A DNA stretch of 64,000 bases. Origin: Inhella sp. (lineage in GTDB: Bacteria; Pseudomonadota; Gammaproteobacteria; Burkholderiales; Burkholderiaceae_C). The stretch spans positions 1 through 64,000 of the forward strand of contig NZ_JAPZSY010000012.1 in assembly GCF_027532025.1 (NCBI RefSeq), read 5' to 3'. The stretch's first letter is position 1, and each line of letters opens with the position of its first letter. Below the pieces are notes generated by a model. That model did not search any database. It worked only from the letters and a program-made list of their open reading frames with translations, and was not told the origin of the DNA. Shown here in pieces: positions 36,044-45,393 of this stretch. Made by a program: the position numbers and the translations under genes.

Positions 36044-37409
36044 CCTCGGCGAGCGTGGACGCCACCGTGAGTTGCGTGCGGGCCGTGGCCACTTGGGCCT
36101 CGAAGGGCGCGCGAGCGGCGGCGGCCAGTTTCACGGCTTCGCTGGCCCGCGCCAGCAAACGCGGGTCTTGGTGTTGGCCGTTGACGCGGAACTCGAAATG
36201 CAGGTGCGGGCCGGTGGCCCAACCGGTGGCCCCGACGGCGCCCAAGCGCTGGCCCTGTTCGACGCGCTGCCCCTGGCGGACATCGATGCGGCTGAGGTGG
36301 GCGTACAGGGTTTCCTTGTTGGCCCCGTGACGAACGATGACGACGTTGCCATAGCCGCTTTGGCGGCCCGCAAAGCTCACCCATCCGTCGCCCACGTTGC
36401 GCACCGGCGTGCCGGTGGGGGCGGCGTAGTCGATGCCGTTGTGCTTGCGCCAGGTCTGCAGCAGCGGGTGGAATCGCATGGCAAAACCAGAGCTGACGCG
36501 CGAAAACTCCATGGGGCTGGCCAGAAACGCCCGGCGTTTGCTCTGACCATCAAAGCCGTAGTAGCCGCCTTTGCTGGATGTGGCCTCGTCGCGGAACCAC
36601 ACCGCTTGGTGCGTGCGCCCGGCGTTGACGAACTCCGCCGCCAGCACTTGCCCGGCGCCCTGGCCCCACGTGACGGGTTCGCCATCGGCCGTCAGGGACT
36701 CGAACACGATGGAGAAGCGATCGCCCCGGCGCAGGTCCCGGTGAAAGTCGATGTCGCCCGAGAACATGTCGGCCAGTTGCGAGGCCACCGCATCGGGCAG
36801 GCCGGCTTCGTCCGTGGCGGCAAACAGGGTGCTGGTGATCTGACCGCTGCCCAGGCGAATCTGGCTCTCGTAGCGCCCCAGCTCCACCCGCGCGGCCCAG
36901 CGGCTGCGCGCATCGCGCTCGACGATCAGGCGCGAGAAGTGCGTGCGCTCCAAGTCCGGGTGGCTGGCCGGGTAACGCGCCACCAGGCGCTCGACGCGCC
37001 CGTTGGCGTCGGCCGCCAACTCCACGCGCTTGCCCGTGCGGCCTTGCAACAGCTGGCGCGCCGTGGCGTCGCTGCGCAAGAAGGCGGAAAACTCGGCATC
37101 GAAGGCGCCCAGGCGCGTCAGCAAGCCTTCGACGCTGTCGCCGGGGCGCGTTTGGTCGTGCCGGCTCAGGCTCAACTGGTGGCGAGCCAGCGCCTCGATC
37201 TGGTCGTCGATGCTCAGCGCGGGCAGGGTTTCGACCACGGCCTGCCGGGGCACGGCATCGCTGTCGGGCACCAAGGGGCCGAGGGCGAAGGCGGTGAAGG
37301 CCGAACCGCCGAGCAGCGCCAGCACGGCGCCGGTGAGCGCGCGCGGGTAACGGGCGGCAAAGCTTTCCAAGGGGCGGAGCCAAGTGCTCCAGCGGTCAAG
37401 ATCCGACAT
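36024..37409 (-). CDS. M23-family peptidoglycan endopeptidase
   Basis: 461 residues. An N-terminal membrane anchor (about residues 25-45, ALTGAVLALLGGSAFTAFALG) precedes an OapA/LysM-like region and the LytM/M23 domain near residues 310-420. Zinc ligands: HNGIDYAAPTGTP (H-x3-D) and GPHLHFEF (HxH). The overall layout is that of MepM/YebA-type hydrolases cleaving peptide crosslinks. ATG 37409 (MSDLDRWSTWL) is chosen over the track's upstream start because the extension is low-complexity basic. Divergent from tyrS. Confidence 0.9.
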   Translation of the reverse strand: MSDLDRWSTWLRPLESFAARYPRALTGAVLALLGGSAFTAFALGPLVPDSDAVPRQAVVETLPALSIDDQIEALARHQLSLSRHDQTRPGDSVEGLLTRLGAFDAEFSAFLRSDATARQLLQGRTGKRVELAADANGRVERLVARYPASHPDLERTHFSRLIVERDARSRWAARVELGRYESQIRLGSGQITSTLFAATDEAGLPDAVASQLADMFSGDIDFHRDLRRGDRFSIVFESLTADGEPVTWGQGAGQVLAAEFVNAGRTHQAVWFRDEATSSKGGYYGFDGQSKRRAFLASPMEFSRVSSGFAMRFHPLLQTWRKHNGIDYAAPTGTPVRNVGDGWVSFAGRQSGYGNVVIVRHGANKETLYAHLSRIDVRQGQRVEQGQRLGAVGATGWATGPHLHFEFRVNGQHQDPRLLARASEAVKLAAAARAPFEAQVATARTQLTVASTLAEGVTGRD

Positions 37410-37751
37410 GCAAATCGACAGTGAGGCGGCCGCGGGCCGCTGTGGGTTGTTGGCAGCCGCGCTGAAGCGCGGGCGTCGAACAAGGCCTAGCGCCGGAGCC
37501 GCGTGCTCGACCGACCGTCGAGGCCGGGAGCGCGGCACAGACCGCTCACCTAGAATCTGGCGCTTCGGGCGGGCCGCAACCCAAGTCCGTCAGACGCGAG
37601 AGCGTGAAGTTTAACCGCGCGAGCCATCCCCCCACGTTCATGGGATGCCCGCTTCGGGTTTGCCCGAGTTCAGGACCGAGCCCACTGAATCCGTCGCGCG
37701 AGGATCGATGCATTTGGTGATTTTTGCCGTCATTTGAAAGACAAAGTCGAC
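37410..37751. other. 342-bp intergenic region between the M23 peptidase gene and tyrS
   Basis: No convincing gene is seen. It must hold the divergent promoters of the M23 peptidase-anmK unit and tyrS. A TAGAAT -10-like hexamer lies at 37551-37556 on the plus strand, without a clear -35. The near-palindrome CCGCGCT-ga-AGCGCGG lies at 37457-37472. A G/C-rich leader of nearly 200 nt would then precede tyrS; T-box or other known riboswitch features were not recognised. Confidence 0.6.
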
Positions 37752-38987
37752 ATGAGCTCGCATTCAGCCCCTCATCCCGTCACCGATTCGGTGCGCGAGG
37801 CCTTGGCCGTCACGCGCCGCGGGGTGCAGGAGCTGCTGCCCGAAGACGCCTGGGTGGCCAAGCTGGCACGGGCGGAGGCCACCGGCACGCCCTTGCGCAT
37901 CAAGTTGGGACTGGACCCGACGGCGCCCGACATCCACCTCGGGCACACGGTGGTGCTCAACAAGATGCGGCAGTTGCAGAACCTGGGGCACCAGGTGATC
38001 TTCCTGATCGGCGACTTCACCAGCATGATCGGCGACCCTTCCGGCCGCAACAGCACCCGCCCGCCACTGACGCGCGAGCAGATCCAGGCCAACGCCGAGA
38101 CCTACTACGCCCAGGCCAGCCTGGTGCTGGACCCGAGCAAAACCGAGATTCGCTACAACTCCGAATGGAGCGAGCCGCTGGGCGCGGCCGGGCTGATCCA
38201 GCTGGCGGCGAAAACCACGGTGGCGCGCATGATGGAGCGCGACGACTTCACCAAGCGCTTCCAGGCGCAAACGCCCATTTCCCTGCACGAGTTCCTCTAC
38301 CCGCTGATGCAGGGCTACGACTCGGTGGCGCTCAAAAGCGACCTGGAGCTGGGCGGCACCGACCAAAAATTCAACCTGCTGATGGGCCGCCAGCTGCAGC
38401 AGGAATTTGGGCAAGAGCCGCAGTGCATCCTGACCATGCCGCTTCTCGAAGGCCTGGACGGCGTCGAGAAGATGAGCAAGAGCAAGAACAACTACATCGG
38501 CATCACCGAGCCGGCCAACAGCATGTTCGCCAAGGTGCTGTCGATCAGCGACACGCTGATGTGGCGCTGGTACGAGTTGCTCAGCTTCGAGTCGCTGGAG
38601 GCCATCGCCAAGCTCAAGGCCGAGGTCGAGGCCGGTCGCAACCCCAAGGATGCCAAGGTGGCCTTGGCGCGTGAGATCACCACCCGCTTTCACAGCGCGG
38701 CGGCAGCCGACGCGGCGCAGGCCGACTTCGAGAACCGGGCCCGCGGCGGCATCCCCGACGACATGCCCGAGCTGACGCTTCCCGGCGGCCAAGGCATCGG
38801 GGCGCTGCTCAAGGCCGCCGGGCTGGTGCCCAGCAGCAGCGAAGGGCTTCGCAAGGTGGAACAAGGCGGTGTGCGCGTGGACGGCACCGCGATCAGCGAC
38901 AAAGGCCTGAAGCTGCCGGCCGGCACTTACGTGCTGCAGGTGGGCAAACGGCAATTCGCCCGCGTGACGGTGCAACCCCATGACTGA
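37752..38987 (+). CDS. tyrS: Tyrosyl-tRNA synthetase
   Basis: 411 residues. Class I synthetase with the HIGH-like motif HLGH in [29 protein letters not shown] and the KMSKS motif in [15 protein letters not shown]. The tyrosine pocket region is [19 protein letters not shown]-terminal S4 RNA-binding domain follows ([37 protein letters not shown]). Sequence style is that of the TyrZ-like subtype. ATG 37752 is chosen over the TTG at 37734. Confidence 0.97.
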   Translation: MSSHSAPHPVTDSVREALAVTRRGVQELLPEDAWVAKLARAEATGTPLRIKLGLDPTAPDIHLGHTVVLNKMRQLQNLGHQVIFLIGDFTSMIGDPSGRNSTRPPLTREQIQANAETYYAQASLVLDPSKTEIRYNSEWSEPLGAAGLIQLAAKTTVARMMERDDFTKRFQAQTPISLHEFLYPLMQGYDSVALKSDLELGGTDQKFNLLMGRQLQQEFGQEPQCILTMPLLEGLDGVEKMSKSKNNYIGITEPANSMFAKVLSISDTLMWRWYELLSFESLEAIAKLKAEVEAGRNPKDAKVALAREITTRFHSAAAADAAQADFENRARGGIPDDMPELTLPGGQGIGALLKAAGLVPSSSEGLRKVEQGGVRVDGTAISDKGLKLPAGTYVLQVGKRQFARVTVQPHD

Positions 38988-39285
38988 ACCCCAAGCCCCC
39001 GAAGGCGGCCGCTCCCCCTGGGCGCCGCCGCCTGAATTCACCGCCAAACCGCCGCGCACGCTGTCGTGGCACGCCTGGTGGGCCGTGCCCCTGATCGGCT
39101 TGATCCTGCTGGGCGTGGTGCGCCCCTGGGAGGGCGAATCGGCCGTGGTGTTCACGATGAAGGCGCCGGCCTGGGCCACGGCACCGTCGCCCCGTGCCTC
39201 GGCGCCGATCCCGCCGGCCACGGCGACCATGCCGGTGCAGGTGCTGGTCAGCCCCGCACCGGCGGCGTCGGCCGCCTCGCGCTGA
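38980..39285 (+). CDS. Small Pro/Ala-rich single-pass membrane protein
   Basis: 101 residues, starting within the last codons of tyrS (8-bp overlap). One membrane helix (about residues 31-49, [19 protein letters not shown]) separates a Pro-rich cytoplasmic start from an Ala/Pro/Ser-rich tail. Overlap with tyrS implies cotranslation. No family recognised and low complexity makes the coding call less certain. Confidence 0.5.
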   Translation: MTEPQAPEGGRSPWAPPPEFTAKPPRTLSWHAWWAVPLIGLILLGVVRPWEGESAVVFTMKAPAWATAPSPRASAPIPPATATMPVQVLVSPAPAASAASR

Positions 39286-39289
39286 GTCT

Positions 39290-40204
39290 TCAGCGCGGCG
39301 GGTTGGCCACGCCCGCGGCCACGTGCCCCGCAGGCACGTGCTGGCTGGCGTGGGCGATGTGGCCGAGCTGGTCGTCGAAGAAGAAATCGGGCTCGAATTC
39401 GCGCAAGAACTCGCCCTTGGGCAGGCCGCCGAGGAACATGGCCTCGTCCACTTCCACCTGCCAGTTCATCAGCGTGCGCACAGCGCGTTCGTGCGCGGGC
39501 GCACTGCGCGCCGTGACCAACGCGGTGCGCACGCGCATGGGCGCACCGGCTTCGCCGCCGACGGCTTGCAGGCGGATCAGGGCGTCGAGCACCGGCTTGA
39601 AGGGCCCCGGTGGCAGCGGCTCGTGCTGGTGCGCGCGCTCGTGGGCCTGGAAGGCATCGAGACCATCGCGCTGGAACACGCGCTCGGCTTCGTCGCTGAA
39701 CAGCACGGCGTCGCCGTCGAAGGCGATGCGCAACTCGTGCGGATTGGCGTCGCTGGCGCGAGCGCTGGTGGGGTAGACGCGAGCGGCAGGCACACCGGCA
39801 GCCAGGGCCTCGCGCACATCCGACTCGTTCGCACTCAAGAACAACTGCGCGTTCAAGGGCTTGAGGTAGCGCCAGGGGCTGCGGCCACGCGTGAACACGC
39901 CGCGCTGGATGGGCAAGCCCAGGGCCTGGGCCGAGCGGTAGACGCGCAGGCCACTGATGGGGTCGTTGCGACTGAGCACCACCACTTCGACCTGCGGGGC
40001 CTGCCCCGGGGCGTTGAAGGCCAGCAGCTTGTTGACGAGCGAGAAGGCCACGCCGGGCTTGGCCGGCTGCTCCAGGCGCTGCTGCTGCAGGGCCATGTAG
40101 GCGTGGTCGTCGCGGGCCTCGAAGAGTTGGTTTTCCTCTTCAAAGTCGAAGAGCGCACGCGAGCTGATCGCGACGACGAGGCAGCCTTCCAACGATGCGG
40201 GCAC
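39290..40204 (-). CDS. 5'-nucleotidase (cytosolic NT5C1-like family)
   Basis: 304 residues from GTG 40204. Sequences such as LVVAISSRALFDFEEENQLFE, FNAPGQAPQVEVVVLSRNDPISGLRVYRSAQALGLPIQRGVFTRG, LFLSANESDVREAL and RIAFDGDAVLFSDEAERVF match the bacterial family related to animal cytosolic 5'-nucleotidase 1A, a HAD-fold phosphatase of nucleoside monophosphates. The DFEEEN and FDGDAV segments likely provide the metal-binding aspartates. It starts 3 bp after the DUF1415 stop, so they are coupled. Confidence 0.85.
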   Translation of the reverse strand: MPASLEGCLVVAISSRALFDFEEENQLFEARDDHAYMALQQQRLEQPAKPGVAFSLVNKLLAFNAPGQAPQVEVVVLSRNDPISGLRVYRSAQALGLPIQRGVFTRGRSPWRYLKPLNAQLFLSANESDVREALAAGVPAARVYPTSARASDANPHELRIAFDGDAVLFSDEAERVFQRDGLDAFQAHERAHQHEPLPPGPFKPVLDALIRLQAVGGEAGAPMRVRTALVTARSAPAHERAVRTLMNWQVEVDEAMFLGGLPKGEFLREFEPDFFFDDQLGHIAHASQHVPAGHVAAGVANPPR

Positions 40205-40206
40205 GG

Positions 40207-40749
40207 TCAGCCTTTCAAGCCCAGCTTGCGCCAGCCTTCGATGCCCAGCTTTTCCAGGGTCTCCATGTTCGTGTCGAAGATGGACTCGGGGTTCGGGAAG
40301 GCGGCCACCGCGCGGTCGATGCTGTCCTCGCGCAGCAGGTGCAGCGTCGGGTAGGGCGAGCGGTTGGTGAAGTTGGTGATGTCGTCGGGCTCGGTGCCTT
40401 CGAACTGGTACTGCGGGTGAAAGCTCGCCACCTGCAACTCGCCCTCCAGGCCGATGTCGGCCACCAGCGCATCGGCAGCCTCCAAGAAGTCGTTGTAGTC
40501 CAGGAAGTCGGTCAGCACCCGCGGGTGGATCAACAAAGTGGTGTCGGTCTGCTCGGGCGGCGTGTCGTGCAGGTGGTTCAGCTCCGCGGCCAGCTCGTAC
40601 AGCAGGTCTTCCACCGCGGTGGCCGCGCTGACGACGTAGCGCACCTTGCCCTGCACCTGCACGGCCTTGGCAAAGGGGCACAGGTTCAGGCCGATGACGG
40701 CCTTCTCGACCCAGGCTTGGGTGTCTTGCAGGACTTGCGCGTCGGTCAT
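40207..40749 (-). CDS. DUF1415 family protein
   Basis: 180 residues. The start DTQAWVEKAVIGLNLCPFAKAVQVQGKVRYVVS and the later ASFHPQYQFEGTEPDDITNFTNRSPYPTLHLLREDSIDRAV are hallmarks of DUF1415, a proteobacterial family of unknown function. It is preceded by and overlaps an M20 amidohydrolase gene (4 bp), and is followed by a 5'-nucleotidase gene. These three probably form one operon. Confidence 0.9.
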   Translation of the reverse strand: MTDAQVLQDTQAWVEKAVIGLNLCPFAKAVQVQGKVRYVVSAATAVEDLLYELAAELNHLHDTPPEQTDTTLLIHPRVLTDFLDYNDFLEAADALVADIGLEGELQVASFHPQYQFEGTEPDDITNFTNRSPYPTLHLLREDSIDRAVAAFPNPESIFDTNMETLEKLGIEGWRKLGLKG

Positions 40750-41933
40750 GGGGTGGCGTTCAAAAAGGCCTCGGCCAGGCGCACCCACATGGTGCCGCCG
40801 ACGGGGATCAAGGCGTCGTTGAAGTCGTAGCTGGGGTTGTGCAAGGTGCAGGGGCCCAAACCGTGGCCGCCCACGCGGTGGGTGCCGTCGCCGTTGCCGA
40901 TGAGGAAGTAGCAGCCCGGCTTGTGCAGCAGGTAGTAGCTGAAGTCTTCAGCGCCCATGGTGGGCTCGAAGTCCTGCACCGTGGCGCCCATGTCCACCAG
41001 GGCCTGGCGCACGAAGGCGGTCTCGGCCACGTGGTTCACGGTGGGCGGGTAGTTGCGGTGGAAGTCGAACTCGGCCGTGAGTTCGAAGGCGCCGGCCAGG
41101 CCTTCGGTCAGCTCCTTCATGCGGCGCTCGATCAAGTCGAGCACCTCCACCGTGAAGGTGCGCACCGTGCCCTGCAGTTCCACGCTGTCGGGGATGACGT
41201 TGGTCGCTTCGCCGGCCTTGAGCATCGTGACGCTGATGACACCAGTGTCGATGGGCCGCTTGTTGCGGTTGATGATGGTTTGGAAGGCCGTCACCAGCTG
41301 GCAGGCGGCTGGCACCGGGTCCAGGCCCAGGTGGGGCATGGCGCCGTGGGCGCCCTTGCCGCGCAGCGTGATCTTGAACTCGTTGCTGCTGGCGAACACC
41401 GGCCCCGGGGCCAGCGCAAAGGTGCCGGCGGGCATGCCGGGCCAGTTGTGGGCGCCGAACACGGCGTCCATGGGGCAGCGCTCGAACAGGCCGTCCTTGA
41501 TCATTTCGCGCGCGCCGCCACCGCCCTCTTCGGCCGGTTGGAAGATCAGGTAGACCGTGCCGTCAAAGTTGCGGTAGCGGCTCAGGTGCTGGGCGGCGGC
41601 CATCAGCATGGCCGTGTGGCCGTCGTGCCCGCAGGCGTGCATGCGGCCGGGGATGCTGCTCGCGTGCGCGAAGGTGTTTTTCTCGGTCATGGGCAGCGCG
41701 TCGATGTCGGCGCGCAGGCCCACGGCGCGGGGGCTGCTGCCGTTTTGCACGATGCCCACCACGCCCGTCTTGCCCAGCCCGCGAATCACCGGGATGCCCC
41801 ACTCGGTGAGCTTGGCGGCGATCAGGTCGCTGGTGCGTTGTTCTTGGAAGCAGAGTTCGGGGTGGCGGTGGATGTCGCGCCGCAGCGCGGTGATCGCCTC
41901 GCCTTGGGCGAGCACGGTGTCGAGCAATCGCAT
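40746..41933 (-). CDS. M20-family amidohydrolase (hippurate hydrolase-like)
   Basis: 395 residues. Metal-dependent hydrolase of N-acyl amino acids. Motifs: RRDIHRHPELCFQE, GLRADIDALPMTE, MHACGHDGHTAML, IFQPAEEGGGGAREMI and the C-terminal EPTMGAEDFSYYL, which together supply the di-metal site. The family includes hippurate and IAA-amino-acid hydrolases; the exact substrate is open. ATG 41933 overlaps the upstream reductase-like gene stop by 1 bp. Confidence 0.92.
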   Translation of the reverse strand: MRLLDTVLAQGEAITALRRDIHRHPELCFQEQRTSDLIAAKLTEWGIPVIRGLGKTGVVGIVQNGSSPRAVGLRADIDALPMTEKNTFAHASSIPGRMHACGHDGHTAMLMAAAQHLSRYRNFDGTVYLIFQPAEEGGGGAREMIKDGLFERCPMDAVFGAHNWPGMPAGTFALAPGPVFASSNEFKITLRGKGAHGAMPHLGLDPVPAACQLVTAFQTIINRNKRPIDTGVISVTMLKAGEATNVIPDSVELQGTVRTFTVEVLDLIERRMKELTEGLAGAFELTAEFDFHRNYPPTVNHVAETAFVRQALVDMGATVQDFEPTMGAEDFSYYLLHKPGCYFLIGNGDGTHRVGGHGLGPCTLHNPSYDFNDALIPVGGTMWVRLAEAFLNATP

Positions 41934-43267
41934 CAGTCGTTCTCCAGGGTCCAAGTCACTCCGGCGTCGGCCAAGACGGGCATGGCTTCGGGGCCGAACG
42001 CAGCGCCCGGGCTCAACACGCCGGCGCGGCCGGTACCCAAGCGCCCCTCGGCCAAAGCCAAGCCCACGGCGGCCATCATTTCCGGGGTGGAGCGGTAGCC
42101 CGGGTGGCCTTGGGCCACCAACTCGCCATGCAAGGCCCCGCCTCCCTCGCCCACGGCTCGCCAGCGCAAGGCATAGCCCATGGTGTCCAAGGCCTCGGGG
42201 CTGGGGCCTTCGCCGGGCTTGGGGCCCACCAGCTCGATCAGACGCTGAAGCGCTTGGCGCCCGAGCTCAGAAGGCGCGCCCGCCGCCGCGCTCATGGCCG
42301 CCAGGGGCGCGGACAAGGTGGCCGCCGTGGACCACTGTGCGGCGCGGCTGGTGGCCCCCAAACCGGCTTGCACCCAAGGACTCGCGGGCAACACGCCAGC
42401 GATGGGGCCCAGCCAGGGCTCCACGCCATCGCGCATGGCCATGCCTTCGCGGTAGCGGAACCCCGGCGCGAAGGCCTCAGACCGCAACACGGCCGATCGC
42501 AGCACCAATGGCGGGTTGATGAACGGAGCGGGCAACGTGGGCGCCATGACCGAGTTCCAGCGCTCGTCCCACCAGGGGGACAGGGGCGCAGCGTTGCGCT
42601 GCGCCACGGCGTTGGCGTTCCAGCCTTCGGGCAACTCGTCGGGCAGCAGGCAGTCCATGCGCTGCAGGCTGTTGCTGCGGTCCAGGGCCAGCACCGTGCC
42701 CATCGAAGCCAAGGTGCCCCCGCTCACCGCGTCCGACAGGCGGCGGATGCCCGGGCCGGTGAAGCGCACCGCCACGTCCAGGTCGGCCAGGCGTTGCCCG
42801 TGCCGCGTCAGCATCTCGGCGGCCACGGTTTGGGCCAACACGTCAAACGGCAGCGCCTCGTAGCCGCAAGCGTTCACCACCAGCAAGCCCTTGCGTTGCG
42901 CCTCTTCGTGGTGGCGCTGCACCATCTGCCGCATCCAGAAGGTCTCGCCACTCAAGTCCAGGTGATGACAGCCGCCGGCGAGGCAGGCTTGCACCACCTG
43001 CTCGCCGGTCAAGGCATAGGGTCCGGCCAGGTTCAGCAGCACACGTCCGCTGCGGGCCAGCTTGGCGATGGAGGCTGGGTCGTCCAAGTCGGCCGGCAGC
43101 ACCTGGAAGGAGCCCCCGCTGACCGCCGCCAGCGCGTCGGGTCGGCGGCCCGCCAGCGCGACGCGCAGGCCTCGGCCCGCGACTTGGCGCCGCAGGGCGC
43201 GCACCAGCTGGTGCCCGGTGAATCCGGTCGCGCCCAGCACCATGAGATCGAAGGGTTTCTTGGTCAC
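41933..43267 (-). CDS. Saccharopine-dehydrogenase-like NAD(P)-binding protein
   Basis: 444 residues from GTG 43267. An N-terminal Rossmann fold reads FDLMVLGATGFTGHQLVRAL, then LNLAGPYALTGEQVVQACLAGGCHHLDLSGE. This is the saccharopine dehydrogenase/trans-acting enoyl-reductase-like family (mycobacterial Rv2449c type), widespread and mostly uncharacterised. Real lysine-pathway activity is unlikely. Divergent from the molybdopterin oxidoreductase gene. Confidence 0.82.
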   Translation of the reverse strand: MTKKPFDLMVLGATGFTGHQLVRALRRQVAGRGLRVALAGRRPDALAAVSGGSFQVLPADLDDPASIAKLARSGRVLLNLAGPYALTGEQVVQACLAGGCHHLDLSGETFWMRQMVQRHHEEAQRKGLLVVNACGYEALPFDVLAQTVAAEMLTRHGQRLADLDVAVRFTGPGIRRLSDAVSGGTLASMGTVLALDRSNSLQRMDCLLPDELPEGWNANAVAQRNAAPLSPWWDERWNSVMAPTLPAPFINPPLVLRSAVLRSEAFAPGFRYREGMAMRDGVEPWLGPIAGVLPASPWVQAGLGATSRAAQWSTAATLSAPLAAMSAAAGAPSELGRQALQRLIELVGPKPGEGPSPEALDTMGYALRWRAVGEGGGALHGELVAQGHPGYRSTPEMMAAVGLALAEGRLGTGRAGVLSPGAAFGPEAMPVLADAGVTWTLEND

Positions 43268-43365
43268 CGTGACATCATCGCCGGATTCACAGGGCTCCCG
43301 CTCGGCCTGGGGTGGCCAGCCCCAAGCGGGCGCGCGCCCTTCACCGTTCTGCTTGAATCGCTCGC

Positions 43366-45393
43366 ATGACCTCCCGAATCGTTCACGGCGCCTGCCCCCA
43401 CGACTGCCCCGACACCTGCGCGCTGGCGGTGCACGTGCAAGGGGAGCAGGTGATCAAGGTGCAAGGCCGCGCCGACCACCCCAACACCCACGGCGCGCTG
43501 TGCACCAAGGTCAGCCGCTACGCCGAGCGCACGCACCACCCCGAGCGGGTGCTGACGCCGCTGAAGCGCGTCTCCAAGAAGACCGAGCCGCCGCGCTTCG
43601 AGCCCATCGGCTGGGACGAGGCCTTGCGGACCATCGCCACGAAGTTCAACGCCATCGACGACAAGCAGGCCATCCAGCCCTACAGCTACGCGGGCACCAT
43701 GGGCCTGCTGCAAGGCGGCAGCATGGCCGACCGCCTGTGGAACCGCCTGGGCGCCGCCCGCCTGGACCGCACCATCTGCGCCAGCGCCGGCGCCGCCGGC
43801 CTGACGGCCGCCTACGGGCACCGCATCGGCATGCACGTGCGGCACTTCGCCGACGCCAAGCTGATCCTGATCTGGGGCAGCAACAGCATCGCCAGCAACC
43901 TGCACTTCTGGACCTACGCCAACCAGGCCAAGCGCAACGGCGCCAAGCTCATCGCCATCGACCCCCGCCGCACCGAAACCGCCGACAAGTGCCACCAGCA
44001 CCTGGCCCTGCGCCCGGGCAGCGACGGCGCCTTGGCGCTGGCGCTGATGCACGAGTTGATCAAGAACGACTGGCTGGACCTGGACTACATCGAGCGCGCG
44101 GTCGAGGGCTTTGAGGGCCTGCGCGCCAAGGCGCTCAAATGGTCGCCCGAGCGCGCCGCGCCCGTGACCGGCCTGAGCGTGGACGAGATCCGCGGCCTGG
44201 CGAAGGACTACGCCCAGACCGCCCCGGCCGCCATCCGCCTGAACTACGGCATGCAGCGCGTGCACGGCGGCGGCAACGCGGTGCGCCTCATCGCCCTGCT
44301 GCCCTGCCTGACCGGCGCCTGGAAGCACCAAGGCGGCGGCCTGCTGCTCAGCGCCTCGGGCTGGGCCGCGCCCTTCAAGAACAACGACGCGCTGGAGCGC
44401 CCCGACCTGCTGGCCGGCCGCCAGCCGCGCATGGTGAACATGAGCGCGATTGGCGACGCGCTGCTGCACCCTGGCTCGGCCGAGTTCGGCCCGCCCATCC
44501 AGGCCCTGGTGGTCTACAACAGCAACCCCGCGGCCGTGGCGCCCGAAAGCGCCAAGGTGGTGAAGGGCCTGCAGCGCGAGGACCTGTTCACCGTGGTGCT
44601 GGAGCACTTCATGACCGACACGGCCGACCTGGCCGACCTCGTGCTGCCGGCCACCACGCAGCTGGAGCACCTGGACGTGCACACCAGCTACGGGCACACC
44701 GACGTGCTGATCAACGAGCCGGCCATCCCGGCGCAAGGCCAGGCCAAGCCCAACACGCAGATCTTTCGCGAGATCGCCGCCGCGCTGGGCTTCACCGACC
44801 CCTGCTTCGCCGAAGACGATGAGGCCCTGGCCCGGCAGGCGCTGACGGGCATCGACTTCGACGCCCTGCGCGCCCAAGGCTGGCTGCCCCTGCCCGTGCC
44901 CGAGCACCCGCTGGCCGATGGCGACTTCCCCACCCCCAGCGGCAAGGCCTGGGCCACGCACCCCACCCTCGGCGTGCCCGACTTCGTGCCCAACCACGAG
45001 TGCGCCGAAGTGGACCCTGCCTTGGCCGCGCGCTTCCCGCTGGCCATGATCAGCCCGCCGGCGCGCAACTTCCTCAACAGCAGCTTCGTCAACGTCAAGA
45101 GCCTGCGCGACATCGAGCGCGAGCCGGTGCTGGAGATGCACCCCGACGACGCCGCGGCCCGTGGCATCGTCGACGGCGCGATGGTGCGCGTGTTCAACGA
45201 CCGCGGCGAGCAGTTGCTGCGGGCCGCGGTGAACGGCCGCGCGCGGCCGGGCGTGGTCAACGGCCTGGGCATCTGGTGGCGCAAGTTCGGTGTGGACGGC
45301 AAGAACGTCAACGAGCTGACGCACCAGCGCCTGACCGACCTGGGCGCCGCCGCCACCTTCTACGACTGCCTGGTCGAGGTGGCCCTGGCGTGA
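43366..45393 (+). CDS. Molybdopterin-dependent oxidoreductase (DMSO reductase family)
   Basis: 675 residues. The N-terminal [4Fe-4S] motif is C10-x3-C14-x3-C18...C46 (GACPHDCPDTCALAV...GALCTKVS). Molybdopterin-binding stretches follow: ILIWGSNSIASNLHFW, IAIDPRRTETADKC, VYNSNPAAVAPES and LPATTQLEHLDVH. The C-terminal domain (SPPARNFLNSSFVN...VLEMHPDDAAARGI) is complete. No Tat signal, so it is cytoplasmic and lacks obvious electron-transfer partners nearby. Its substrate is unknown. Confidence 0.9.
   Translation: MTSRIVHGACPHDCPDTCALAVHVQGEQVIKVQGRADHPNTHGALCTKVSRYAERTHHPERVLTPLKRVSKKTEPPRFEPIGWDEALRTIATKFNAIDDKQAIQPYSYAGTMGLLQGGSMADRLWNRLGAARLDRTICASAGAAGLTAAYGHRIGMHVRHFADAKLILIWGSNSIASNLHFWTYANQAKRNGAKLIAIDPRRTETADKCHQHLALRPGSDGALALALMHELIKNDWLDLDYIERAVEGFEGLRAKALKWSPERAAPVTGLSVDEIRGLAKDYAQTAPAAIRLNYGMQRVHGGGNAVRLIALLPCLTGAWKHQGGGLLLSASGWAAPFKNNDALERPDLLAGRQPRMVNMSAIGDALLHPGSAEFGPPIQALVVYNSNPAAVAPESAKVVKGLQREDLFTVVLEHFMTDTADLADLVLPATTQLEHLDVHTSYGHTDVLINEPAIPAQGQAKPNTQIFREIAAALGFTDPCFAEDDEALARQALTGIDFDALRAQGWLPLPVPEHPLADGDFPTPSGKAWATHPTLGVPDFVPNHECAEVDPALAARFPLAMISPPARNFLNSSFVNVKSLRDIEREPVLEMHPDDAAARGIVDGAMVRVFNDRGEQLLRAAVNGRARPGVVNGLGIWWRKFGVDGKNVNELTHQRLTDLGAAATFYDCLVEVALA

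Noticed and set aside
37560-37751. Possible T-box or other riboswitch in the tyrS leader
   Set aside because: No T-box sequence, antiterminator or terminator with a U-tract is visible, and T-boxes are essentially absent from this lineage.
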